Source: Firmicutes bacterium UBA5774
Lineage (GTDB): Bacteria; Bacillota; Clostridia; Peptostreptococcales; Anaerovoracaceae
Length of the DNA: 13,270 nt
Direction: 5' to 3'
NCBI GenBank assembly: GCA_002418625.1
Contig: DIEM01000014.1
Coordinates: 1-13,270 of the forward strand
In this document: piece after piece, positions 1-6,441 of the stretch
Layout: every line of letters starts with the position of its first letter
How positions within the stretch are numbered: position 1 is the stretch's first letter
Translations under genes and position numbers: made by a program
The notes under the pieces: model-generated
Told to the model about the DNA's origin: nothing
Databases searched by the model: none
What the model saw: only the letters and a program-made list of their open reading frames with translations

Positions 1-631
1 GAACCGATTCTTCGATGAGAATCTGGCCGATCAGACTCGCCGCAATCCCTCTGCCGGCGATGGTCTGAAGTTCTTCCTTGTTGTACACCAGCCCGCCTCC
101 GGTCCCTCCCATGGTGTATGCCGGTCTGATGACTACCGGATATCCCAGCTCTTCGGCGATCTGCTCCGCCTCTTCCACGGTATAGTGCGGTTTGCTTTTC
201 GGCATCTCAATGCCCAGACCGTCCATGGTCTTCTTGAAGGCGATGCGGTCCTCCCCCCGTTCAATGGCGTCGATATTGACCCCGATGATCTCCACCCCGT
301 ACTTTTCGAGAATCCCCTTGCGGGCGAGTTCCGATGTCAGGTTGAGACCCGACTGACCCCCCAGATTGGGAAGGATCGCGTCGGGGCGTTCCTTCTCGAT
401 AATTTCTTCAAGACGCCGGGCGTTCAGGGGTTCCACATAGGTCGCGTCAGCCATTCCGGGATCGGTCATGATGGTGGCGGGATTGGAGTTGACGAGGACA
501 ATCTCGTACCCCAGTTTTTTCAGGGCCTTGCACGCCTGTGTCCCCGAATAGTCAAACTCGCAGGCCTGGCCGATCACGATGGGTCCTGAGCCTATGATCA
601 GGATCTTGCTGATGTCGTTACGTTTTGGCAT
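1..631 (-). CDS. carB: Carbamoyl-phosphate synthase large subunit, N-terminal part
   Basis: The large subunit makes carbamoyl phosphate from bicarbonate, ammonia (delivered from glutamine by CarA) and two ATP, feeding pyrimidine and arginine synthesis in the cytoplasm. The start is the ATG at 629-631, preceded by GGGAGG about 9 bases upstream. About 210 residues are in the window, against roughly 1070 for the family, and the gene continues past position 1. Hallmarks visible are the N-terminal GSGPIVIGQACEFDYSG (residues 14-30), NPATIMTD (50-57), and the ATP-grasp glycine-rich loop RPAYTMGGTGGG (169-180). No carA lies immediately upstream: the next gene is a divergent glycosidase. carB therefore leads its own transcript. 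Its promoter overlaps an ARG box, which suggests arginine control. Identification is secure; only the downstream context is unknown. Confidence 0.97.
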   Translation of the reverse strand, partial: MPKRNDISKILIIGSGPIVIGQACEFDYSGTQACKALKKLGYEIVLVNSNPATIMTDPGMADATYVEPLNARRLEEIIEKERPDAILPNLGGQSGLNLTSELARKGILEKYGVEIIGVNIDAIERGEDRIAFKKTMDGLGIEMPKSKPHYTVEEAEQIAEELGYPVVIRPAYTMGGTGGGLVYNKEELQTIAGRGIAASLIGQILIEESV

Positions 632-681
632 ATATGGTTCCTCCCAATTGATAATATGAAAATTGATGAATATAAAATTTA

Positions 682-697
682 ATGAATATTTATTCAT
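682..697. promoter_or_regulatory. ARG box (ArgR/AhrC operator) at the carB promoter
   Basis: The palindrome ATGAATATTTATTCAT is exact. With flanks (681-698) it matches 17 of 18 positions of the ArgR consensus WNTGAATWWWWATTCANW as I remember it. It sits just downstream of the carB -10 box and would cover the transcription start, a normal repression position. A further TGAAT half-site lies at 667-671. ArgR control is inferred from the motif and from the gene it precedes. Confidence 0.75.
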
Positions 698-700
698 CTC

Positions 701-728
701 ATTTTAACAGAAAATATGAATAGTTCAA
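701..728 (-). promoter_or_regulatory. Predicted carB promoter (sigma-A type)
   Basis: Read on the minus strand, the -35 box TTGAAC (728-723) and -10 box TAAAAT (706-701) are separated by 16 bases. Transcription would start near 694, inside the ARG box. The region is strongly AT-rich. Inferred from consensus only. Confidence 0.6.
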
Positions 729-746
729 ATGCTTATTTCGTTTTTT

Positions 747-776
747 TTGAAAGAAATTTTGCGGATGTGATAAAAT
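747..776 (+). promoter_or_regulatory. Predicted promoter of the GH1 glycosidase
   Basis: TTGAAA (747-752), an 18-base spacer and TAAAAT (771-776), with an extended -10 TG at 768-769. It lies 46 bases upstream of the ATG at 822 and is divergent from the carB promoter, so the two genes share a control region of about 190 bases. Confidence 0.55.
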
Positions 777-821
777 AGTGAAGTAAAAGGAACGCTGATC
801 GTTGAAATTGGAGGAAACAGC

Positions 822-2120
822 ATGGAACCATTCGATTTGCCGGAAGGGCTGCTTCTGGGAAGCGCGACCTCGGCCATCCAGATAGAAGGCGGAGACTGGA
901 ACAACGATTGGGTCGAATGGGCACAGTCGGGCTATATAAAGGATGGCTCATCGAGCCTGCGCGCCGCTGATCATTGGAACAGAGTGGAAGAAGACGTTTT
1001 TTTGCTGTCGGAAATGAAGCACGAAATATACAGAATGGGTCTTGAGTGGAGCCGTATTGAGCCTGAAGAGGGTATTTTCGACGATCTGGCGATCGCTCAT
1101 TACAGGAAGGAGCTTCAACTGCTGACTGGACAGGGGATCCGTCCGCTCGTCACGCTGCATCATTTTTCCATACCGCTTTGGTTCAGCCGGATGGGTGGAT
1201 TCGAGTCGAAACGCGCACCGGAATTGTTTGAAGCATATGTTCGATGCATCGTCAGCCGTATAGGAGATATCGCGAATGAATTCATCACGATCAATGAGCC
1301 GAATGTTCTTGTGACGAATGGATACTACCGGGGGATATGGCCTCCGGGGAAAAAGGATTTCAAAGTTGCCATGGACGTCTATGCCAATCTGGCAAGATGT
1401 CATTCAGCCGCTTACCGGGCTATCCATCAAACACGAAGCCAATTGGGATTTTCCGGAGTGACCCGTGTCGGGGCCGCATTTCATGTCCGTATCTTCAGCG
1501 GCGCGACAGAGCGTGCGCGCGACAGGATCGCCGCCAAAGCCATGGACTATCTATTCCAGGGCATGGCCATGAAGGCGATGATCGATGGCTATCTAGCGCC
1601 GCCGATGGGTTTTGGCCCTGTTGATAGAGGATGGCGGCGGCGAGGAGGAACGCGCACTTCGGATTTTCTGGCGCTGAATTATTACACGAGGAGCATCGTG
1701 AAGGCCAAGGGCTTCAGGGAGGCGACGCAGCCGGATTCCCCGCAGAATGACCTGGGCTGGGAGATTTATCCCGAGGGGCTTGAGATCCTATGCCGCAAGC
1801 TTTACAAAAAATACGGATTGCCTGTCTGGATCACTGAAAACGGCACCTGCGACAATAATGATGTTTTCAGATCTGAATTCATCGTTGAGCATCTTCGCCG
1901 GATTGCCGCTGTTTGTAAAGAAGGAATCCCCGTGGAACGCTATTATCATTGGTCGGCATTCGATAATTTCGAATGGCTGGAAGGCGAATCTGCCAGATTT
2001 GGTCTGGTACATGTTGACTTTGCGACACAGAAACGAACAATCAAGGAAAGCGGGCTGCGATACAGAAGGATCATTGAGGAGCGGGCCGTAAAACCGGACA
2101 GACCGATATCTTTCGAATAA
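822..2120 (+). CDS. Glycoside hydrolase family 1 beta-glycosidase
   Basis: Retaining beta-glycosidase (beta-glucosidase, beta-galactosidase or 6-phospho type) with the GH1 TIM-barrel. The 432 residues are close to the usual 440-480. The acid/base Glu159 lies in TINEPN (156-161) and the nucleophile Glu339 in ITENG (337-341). Other conserved parts are the start SATSAIQIEGG with Gln20, the HHF motif (113-115), LNYYTR (285-290), and SAFDNFEW (378-385) with substrate-contacting Glu384. There is no signal peptide, so it is probably cytoplasmic. The ATG has GGAGG at 810-814. It appears monocistronic: no sugar transporter or regulator adjoins it, so the substrate is not indicated by context. Sugar versus sugar-phosphate preference cannot be read with confidence from these motifs. 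Confidence 0.93.
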   Translation: MEPFDLPEGLLLGSATSAIQIEGGDWNNDWVEWAQSGYIKDGSSSLRAADHWNRVEEDVFLLSEMKHEIYRMGLEWSRIEPEEGIFDDLAIAHYRKELQLLTGQGIRPLVTLHHFSIPLWFSRMGGFESKRAPELFEAYVRCIVSRIGDIANEFITINEPNVLVTNGYYRGIWPPGKKDFKVAMDVYANLARCHSAAYRAIHQTRSQLGFSGVTRVGAAFHVRIFSGATERARDRIAAKAMDYLFQGMAMKAMIDGYLAPPMGFGPVDRGWRRRGGTRTSDFLALNYYTRSIVKAKGFREATQPDSPQNDLGWEIYPEGLEILCRKLYKKYGLPVWITENGTCDNNDVFRSEFIVEHLRRIAAVCKEGIPVERYYHWSAFDNFEWLEGESARFGLVHVDFATQKRTIKESGLRYRRIIEERAVKPDRPISFE

Positions 2121-2123
2121 AAA

Positions 2124-3461
2124 TTATTTTCCAAGGGTTTCCTTTGACTTTTTGTTTGCGTACATCTGCTGATCGGCATGCTTGAATAATACGTCGAAAT
2201 TTTCACCGTTTTCCGGATATAGAGCGAATCCCATACTGACGGACAGCGGGATCACGTGTCCATGATAATTGAGCGTGGATGGCAGACCTTCGGATATGCG
2301 CTGAAGAATCATGTCAAAAGAAGATTTTTCACTGAGATCGTGAAAAACAACCAAAAACTCGTCGCCACCCATGCGGAATACTGTTTCTGTCTGCCTGCAT
2401 AGCGAGAGCAGCCCGGATGATATAAGCTTAAGCGCTTCGTCACCTGCCATATGCCCGTAACTATCATTGATCTGCTTGAAATGGTCGATATCCATTTCAA
2501 TGATGCCGAGGAGCGTTCCATCGGACTGCGCGCGCTGGAACAGCCCTTTGATGAAAAAGTCAAGATAGCTTCTGTTGTGGGCCTTTGTCAGGCTGTCGAT
2601 CGAGGCCTGGAACTTGATTTCGGCACTCTTCATGAGACTGAAGAAAACCAGCCAGGCAAGCAGCAGTGACAGCAGGAACGCCCCTATATATGATGGTATG
2701 ACATACTGCTGCTCCGGTATGGGCGTGTTGTCCACGCATGCGATGATATACGCTGAATCCATGATCGTGACAGAATTTAAGACGGGCGTTTTATCAAGAA
2801 TATCCGCGTTTCCAAGCACGAGGCTCGAGGGATCGGTATCATTGCGGAACATGGCGATCTCAAGATTCCTGCTTTCGGCATAATTCATGAACATCGCCTC
2901 GACCTCGTCCGCTTTCAGAACAAGGCTGATCTGTCCCCAGTAATCAACGCCGACGTTGATCGGTATTCTGGCTATGAAGCCCTGTCCGCCCTGGACCAGA
3001 TTGACCGGGCCGAAAAAGACCGGAAGGCCCGTGGCCTTGACTTTCAGCAGGGCATCCCTCTGGTCCGGGATCTTGGATATATCGACTCCGATCGCCTTGA
3101 TATTTTCTTCCTTCGGGTAATTGAAAATGATCGTCGTATCCTTGATGATTCCGACGTTTTTAACAAGAGGATCGTCGCCGATGAGATTCTTCAGATACTT
3201 CATAGTGATCTCTTCTGAAATGTCAGGATTGGTCATGACATAGACCTCATAGCCCTTGAGGATCATCAGCCGCATTTGAATGGAATACCTGACATATTCG
3301 GCCATGTCTGAAGTGGCTTTGAGCGATTGCAGATTCCGCGCCTGCAGCTGATTGTGGGCTCTGGTGCTGATCAGGGAGGCGAGCAGCAGCATCACGCAGA
3401 TGAAAATCAGCGCGCCGGCTGCCAAAGACCGAATCAAATAAAATTTCTTGTCATGCTTCAT
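2124..3461 (-). CDS. Membrane diguanylate cyclase, CHASE-like sensor plus GGDEF
   Basis: Predicted to make cyclic di-GMP from two GTP in response to an external signal. The 445 residues hold a transmembrane helix at about 10-32 and an extracytoplasmic sensor at about 35-253. The sensor segment GVDISKIPDQRDAL (125-138), followed by TGLPVFFGPVNLVQGGQGF (144-162), resembles a CHASE domain. A second helix lies at about 256-277, and the GGDEF domain at about 284-441 contains RMGGDEF (363-369) and DIDHFKQINDSYGH (324-337). The catalytic loop is intact. The usual RxxD inhibitory site five residues upstream reads RQTE (356-359), with Glu in place of Asp. The start ATG at 3459-3461 has AGGAG about 8 bases upstream. 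The gene is convergent with the glycosidase, with only three bases between the stops. The GGDEF assignment is firm; the CHASE call is by pattern only. Confidence 0.92.
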   Translation of the reverse strand: MKHDKKFYLIRSLAAGALIFICVMLLLASLISTRAHNQLQARNLQSLKATSDMAEYVRYSIQMRLMILKGYEVYVMTNPDISEEITMKYLKNLIGDDPLVKNVGIIKDTTIIFNYPKEENIKAIGVDISKIPDQRDALLKVKATGLPVFFGPVNLVQGGQGFIARIPINVGVDYWGQISLVLKADEVEAMFMNYAESRNLEIAMFRNDTDPSSLVLGNADILDKTPVLNSVTIMDSAYIIACVDNTPIPEQQYVIPSYIGAFLLSLLLAWLVFFSLMKSAEIKFQASIDSLTKAHNRSYLDFFIKGLFQRAQSDGTLLGIIEMDIDHFKQINDSYGHMAGDEALKLISSGLLSLCRQTETVFRMGGDEFLVVFHDLSEKSSFDMILQRISEGLPSTLNYHGHVIPLSVSMGFALYPENGENFDVLFKHADQQMYANKKSKETLGK

Positions 3462-3494
3462 GTGCGCACTCCTGAAATTGAACCAACTGCTGTT

Positions 3495-3523
3495 ATCATA
3501 GCAAAATCAGAGGATAAAATAAA
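3495..3523 (-). promoter_or_regulatory. Possible promoter of the diguanylate cyclase gene
   Basis: On the minus strand there is an extended -10 box, TGCTATGAT (the -10 hexamer TATGAT at 3500-3495). A weak -35 box TTTATT (3523-3518) lies 17 bases further upstream. The start codon is about 35 bases downstream. Consensus-based prediction with a poor -35. Confidence 0.4.
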
Positions 3524-3631
3524 CCACATATTTTTATTATCGCAATATTCAGAGAATTATGTGCCGCAGAGCGCGAATTATTGTGGATCGGCCGGCAGAG
3601 ACAGGAAATCGAACGGTGGCATAGCCAGGTA

Positions 3632-3661
3632 AAATAATGCTTGAAATAGCATGCATTATTT
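3632..3661. repeat. Inverted repeat, 9-base arms, in the symporter upstream region
   Basis: Arms AAATAATGC (3632-3640) and GCATTATTT (3653-3661) are exact reverse complements with 12 bases between them. An alternative short hairpin, ATGCT/AGCAT, can form inside. It could be an operator for the symporter unit or a weak hairpin. Nothing in the window identifies a cognate regulator. Confidence 0.5.
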
Positions 3662-3827
3662 AGTAGTATCATCATTAGTAGGATAGTAGCATGGCAGGCA
3701 ATTGAATAGCGATGGATGTATTCGATGACGCAGGTTGGTTTGTGTCAGCGTTGATATTTTCTTCTGTGTGTACTTTCCGAGTGCATTTTTTTTATTTTTG
3801 ACGAATTTTTCAAAGGAGGGAAGAAAT

Positions 3828-4007
3828 ATGTTTGGTCTTGAAGACCCAATGGTATCGATGGGATATTTGCTCTGCATCGTTACCGCCCTATTGTGTGTCG
3901 GTTACGGGATTAAGAACTGGAACAAAGGGAATGAGATGGAAAACGAACAGATCCGCGAGGAGATAAACTGGCAGATCGAGGAAAACGAGATAGAAGACAA
4001 GCTATGA
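3828..4007 (+). CDS. Small membrane protein, symporter small accessory type
   Basis: The protein has 59 residues. It has one predicted transmembrane helix at about 9-29 (MVSMGYLLCIVTALLCVGYG), then NWNKG (30-34), then a highly charged, Glu-rich C-terminal tail likely to be helical. The start ATG at 3828 has the strong ribosome site AAAGGAGGG at 3812-3820; longer upstream starts in the same frame lack one. It ends 25 bases before the symporter ATG. Short proteins with this layout, including the phrase resembling LLCxxYGxxNWNKG, are known to me as small accessory proteins encoded just before sodium:solute symporters in anaerobes. Its role is probably assembly or stability of the transporter, which is inferred. 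Confidence 0.8.
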   Translation: MFGLEDPMVSMGYLLCIVTALLCVGYGIKNWNKGNEMENEQIREEINWQIEENEIEDKL

Positions 4008-4032
4008 TCATTTGAAGGGAAAGGAGTATTTC

Positions 4033-5661
4033 ATGGAATATATTATAATAACGGTTCTGGTTTATTTATTTGTGATCGCCTATCTCGGGTACCTTGGTTT
4101 CAAGCAGACAAAGACAGCGGGCGATTATCTTCTCGGCGGCAGGCAGATCCATCCGGCCGTCATGGCCTTGTCATACGGTGCCACATTCATCAGCACATCG
4201 GCCATTGTGGGATTTGGCGGCGCCGCCGGAGCCCTTGGCATGGGGCTCATCTGGCTTACTTTTTTAAATATTTTTGTCGGTATATTTATAGCATTTGTAT
4301 TGTTCGGGAAAAGGACCCGCAAAATGGGGCACAATCTTGACGCGCATACTTTTCCGGAGCTGCTCGGAACAAGGTTTCAGAGCAAATTCATACAGGCATT
4401 TTCGGCGCTGGTCATTTTTTTATTCATGCCGGTTTATGCGGCGGCAGTAGTCAAGGGCGGAGCGGACTTCATACAATCGTATTTCAACATACCGTTCGAG
4501 GTGTCGCTGCTGTTCTTCGTGGTCATCGTATCAATTTATGTATGGATGGGCGGCATGAAGGGTGTCATGTATACGGACGCTTTTCAGGGACTTGTCATGT
4601 TTCTTGGGATGGTGTTCCTGATTTTTTATGTATATAATTATATGGGAGGCATCCAGACGGCGCATGAAAGATTGACGGCGCTGTTTCTTGAACCCGCAGT
4701 GCAGGAACAGACTGCGGCGCTTGCCCAGGGCGGCTTCCGAGGCTGGACTTCCATGCCGGCGACAGGCTCGCCGATCTGGTGGAATCTTGTTTCAACGATC
4801 ATCATGGGCGTCGGGATCGGCGTTCTGGCGCAGCCTCAGCTGGCTGTCCGCTTCATGACGGTCAGGAGCAACCGCGAATTGAACAGGGCTGTCGTATCCG
4901 GCGGCATTTTCATATTCATGATGACGGGCGTCGCCTTTACGGTCGGCGCGCTGTCAAATGTCCTGTTCTTTGAGGACACGGGGCTCATAGCGGCGGCGGC
5001 TGCCGGCGGGACCGATAAAATCATCCCGGTTTTCATCCGCAATTATCTGCCGGACTGGTACGGAGCCATATTCATGGTCACGCTGCTTGCCGCCGCCATG
5101 TCGACATTGAGCTCCCAGTTCCATACGATCGGTACGGCAGCAGGCCGGGACATATATGAAAAGACGATGGAGCGTTCATCCAATTCCATCATTGTCATCA
5201 AAGTCGCTATTTTTGCAGGGATCCTGATCACGACCATGCTTGCATGGCTGTCGAAATATCTCGATACGAGCATGGCGATCATCGCGACGGGAACTGCGCT
5301 GTTCTTCGGTCTTTGTGCCGCAACATTCCTGCCTGCCTACGTCAGCGCGTTATATGTCAAAAGCATATCCGGGGGCGCGGTCAAGGCGGGTATGGTATCG
5401 GGATTCGTTACAGCTGTCGTATGGATCTTTTTCGTCCATGAAAAAGAATCCGCCAGCCTGCAGCTTTGCATGGCACTGACCGGCAAGACCAGCATCGTCA
5501 AAGACACGTCGCTTGCTTATTTCGCGATGGTCGATCCGATTTTCATAGCTCTGCCGGTGTCGATTCTGGTGACGGTCATAGCGGCGCGTCTGGTTCGTAT
5601 CCAGCCTGACGAGAGCCATATCTCAAGGTGCTTCAGCGGGATCGGTAAAATAGCCCGCTGA
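4033..5661 (+). CDS. Sodium:solute symporter family (SSS) transporter
   Basis: An inner-membrane secondary transporter that imports an organic solute with Na+. It has 542 residues and about 13 hydrophobic helices, as usual for the family. Family marks are DYLLGGRQ after the first helix (31-38) and the helix with AAAMSTLSSQFHTIG (353-367) followed by GRDIY (371-375), which carries the Ser/Thr residues of the second sodium site. The chosen start is the ATG at 4033, with AAAGGAG at 4020-4026. An in-frame TTG at 4012 would place its own start upstream of that ribosome site and is rejected. The substrate cannot be read from sequence; family members carry carboxylates, amino acids, sugars and others. 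It forms a two-gene unit with the preceding small protein. The unit ends in a terminator and is followed by the dehydratase-type operon, so its cargo may be that operon's substrate. Confidence 0.93.
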   Translation: MEYIIITVLVYLFVIAYLGYLGFKQTKTAGDYLLGGRQIHPAVMALSYGATFISTSAIVGFGGAAGALGMGLIWLTFLNIFVGIFIAFVLFGKRTRKMGHNLDAHTFPELLGTRFQSKFIQAFSALVIFLFMPVYAAAVVKGGADFIQSYFNIPFEVSLLFFVVIVSIYVWMGGMKGVMYTDAFQGLVMFLGMVFLIFYVYNYMGGIQTAHERLTALFLEPAVQEQTAALAQGGFRGWTSMPATGSPIWWNLVSTIIMGVGIGVLAQPQLAVRFMTVRSNRELNRAVVSGGIFIFMMTGVAFTVGALSNVLFFEDTGLIAAAAAGGTDKIIPVFIRNYLPDWYGAIFMVTLLAAAMSTLSSQFHTIGTAAGRDIYEKTMERSSNSIIVIKVAIFAGILITTMLAWLSKYLDTSMAIIATGTALFFGLCAATFLPAYVSALYVKSISGGAVKAGMVSGFVTAVVWIFFVHEKESASLQLCMALTGKTSIVKDTSLAYFAMVDPIFIALPVSILVTVIAARLVRIQPDESHISRCFSGIGKIAR

Positions 5662-5766
5662 TCCGGCGGAATTTTCACAGCGTGCGTGCAGTCTAATGAG
5701 AATGAAATAACAGGCACGGTCATCACACGCTGAAACACAGAAAAAAAATTTCGGAGCAGCACGCAT

Positions 5767-5800
5767 AAGCCTCGCGGTCGTTAAGATCGCGAGGCTTTTA
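5767..5800 (+). terminator. Rho-independent terminator of the symporter unit
   Basis: A 13-base stem (AAGCCTCGCGGTC, 5767-5779, pairing with 5785-5797, one G-U pair) has the 5-base loop GTTAA and is followed by a short T stretch. It lies 106 bases after the symporter stop and separates that unit from the operon starting near 5936. Confidence 0.8.
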
Positions 5801-5900
5801 TGTGCAACGCGGCATGATTTGAACACGCATCCTGAAACGGAGCCGCATCGTCCGGCAGGCAGCATCTAGAAATGGCAGGATAATAAAGTGATTTTCATGA

Positions 5901-5929
5901 TTGACTTATGAATATTTACACTATATATT
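5901..5929 (+). promoter_or_regulatory. Strong predicted promoter of the dehydratase-type operon
   Basis: TTGACT (5901-5906), an exact 17-base spacer and TATATT (5924-5929): five of six matches in each hexamer. Transcription should start near 5936, giving a leader of about 30 bases before the TTG start at 5966. The -10 box and start point lie inside a perfect palindrome, so the promoter is probably repressed by a dimeric regulator. Confidence 0.75.
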
Positions 5930-5943
5930 TATAGTGTAAATAT
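5912..5943. promoter_or_regulatory. Perfect 14-base inverted repeat over the -10 box (likely operator)
   Basis: Left arm ATATTTACACTATA (5912-5925) and right arm TATAGTGTAAATAT (5930-5943) are exact reverse complements around TATT. The core reads as TACACTATA opposite TATAGTGTA. Its position over the -10 box and start point is typical of repressor sites of the TetR, GntR or MarR kind. No regulator gene is in the window, so the family is not known. The repeat is followed by coding leader rather than a T-run, so it is not a terminator. Confidence 0.75.
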
Positions 5944-5965
5944 ATTTTGTTCGGAGGTGATTTTC

Positions 5966-6235
5966 TTGGGATCACAAGGTTTCAATTTTACGATCGATGA
6001 CGCAGCAAGAACAACGATGCAGGATCGGGGCATACGGGAGGAAGATATCGCAGAGGTTTTGGACTATGCAGCTGAGAGTTCACTGTATCTGAGAGCAGCC
6101 GATGGCAAAACCAATCTGGCGAAGAAGCGTATCGGCAATTTCACTTTATATGTGGAATATTCCCCGGATGATGCAAACAGGGTCACGGATGTCTACAGTC
6201 ACCGGATCAGTTTGAATGAAGATGTGACGGAATAA
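5966..6235 (+). CDS. 89-residue protein of unknown function, first gene of operon
   Basis: I do not recognise a named family. The start TTG at 5966 has GGAGG at 5953-5957, eight bases upstream. The in-frame GTG at 5957 overlaps that site and is rejected. The sequence has a helical first half with RGIREEDIAEVLDYAAES (21-38), then beta-rich IGNFTLYVEY (56-65) and VTDVYSHRI (73-81). The pattern of an Arg-Gly-Ile helix followed by a basic and aromatic beta sheet recalls DUF4258 or RelE/BrnT-like small folds, but no antitoxin gene adjoins it. There are no cysteines and no signal peptide. It is 14 bases from the next gene, so probably co-translated. Being first in an operon with a double-CxxC protein and methyltransferase, it may be part of that module; this is inference. 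Confidence 0.75.
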   Translation: MGSQGFNFTIDDAARTTMQDRGIREEDIAEVLDYAAESSLYLRAADGKTNLAKKRIGNFTLYVEYSPDDANRVTDVYSHRISLNEDVTE

Positions 6236-6249
6236 GGAGGTGAGCGGGA

Positions 6250-6441
6250 TTGAGCAATTGGATCTGCAATAAATGCAACATCGAAATGGAAGACGTCAGC
6301 GATATAGGGCTGGTTTTCAAAGATATCGACCTGCCACCGGCGGTTGGCTATCGCTGTCCGTCATGCCATATCGAATTTCTGGAACGGGACTTTGTGGTTA
6401 ACGAGTTGAACCAGGCGGAGGAAATGCTGGAAGGCAAGTGA
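6250..6441 (+). CDS. 63-residue double-CxxC redox or zinc-ribbon protein (DVU_1557-like)
   Basis: Two CxxC pairs, CNKC (6-9) and CPSC (36-39), are about 26 residues apart. This suits a zinc ribbon, a rubredoxin-like iron site or a thiol pair. A short helical tail follows (51-63). The start is TTG at 6250, after AAGGAGGTGA at 6234-6243. Its stop overlaps the methyltransferase ATG by one base (TGATG), so the two are translationally coupled. Size, the start SNWICNKC and the coupling to this kind of methyltransferase resemble what I remember as the DVU_1557 family redox protein, which sits beside a DVU_1556 family methyltransferase in other anaerobes. That family link is from memory. Metal binding and redox activity are inferred from the cysteines. 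Confidence 0.8.
   Translation: MSNWICNKCNIEMEDVSDIGLVFKDIDLPPAVGYRCPSCHIEFLERDFVVNELNQAEEMLEGK

Larger units (their letters stand above)
3462..3827. other. 366-base intergenic region upstream of the symporter unit
   Basis: This non-coding stretch holds the minus-strand promoter of the cyclase gene near 3495-3523. It also has an inverted repeat at 3632-3661 (9-base arms AAATAATGC/GCATTATTT, 12-base spacer) and a run of TAGTA-type repeats at about 3661-3695. An AT-rich segment follows, with a T-run at 3786-3793 leading to the AAAGGAGGG ribosome site at 3812-3820. I found no convincing coding sequence, RNA gene or known riboswitch. A good promoter for the symporter unit was not clear: TTGATA (3751-3756) and TACTTT (3771-3776) are too close together. 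Confidence 0.6.
5662..5965. other. 304-base intergenic region between symporter and operon
   Basis: It contains the terminator at 5767-5800, then about 100 bases with no recognisable feature, then the operon promoter and its overlapping palindrome (5901-5943) and the ribosome site GGAGGTG (5953-5959). A loosely paired inverted repeat (CAGCGTG at 5679 with CACGCTG ending at 5733) also occurs before the terminator; it is probably not meaningful. Confidence 0.6.

Noticed and set aside
2121..2160. Shared terminator between the convergent glycosidase and cyclase genes
   Set aside because: Only three bases separate the stops, and the small AAGG/CCTT hairpin at about 2132-2144 lies within the cyclase coding end and is too weak to call.
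4012..4032. Upstream TTG start for the symporter
   Set aside because: It would place the start upstream of the gene's own ribosome site AAAGGAG; the ATG at 4033 is correctly spaced and begins the first membrane helix.
5801..5880. Possible tRNA remnant on the minus strand: GCGTG, TTCAAAT, CATGC forms a T-arm-like hairpin near 5811-5827
   Set aside because: No matching acceptor stem, anticodon arm or D-arm could be found around it, so the hairpin is probably chance.
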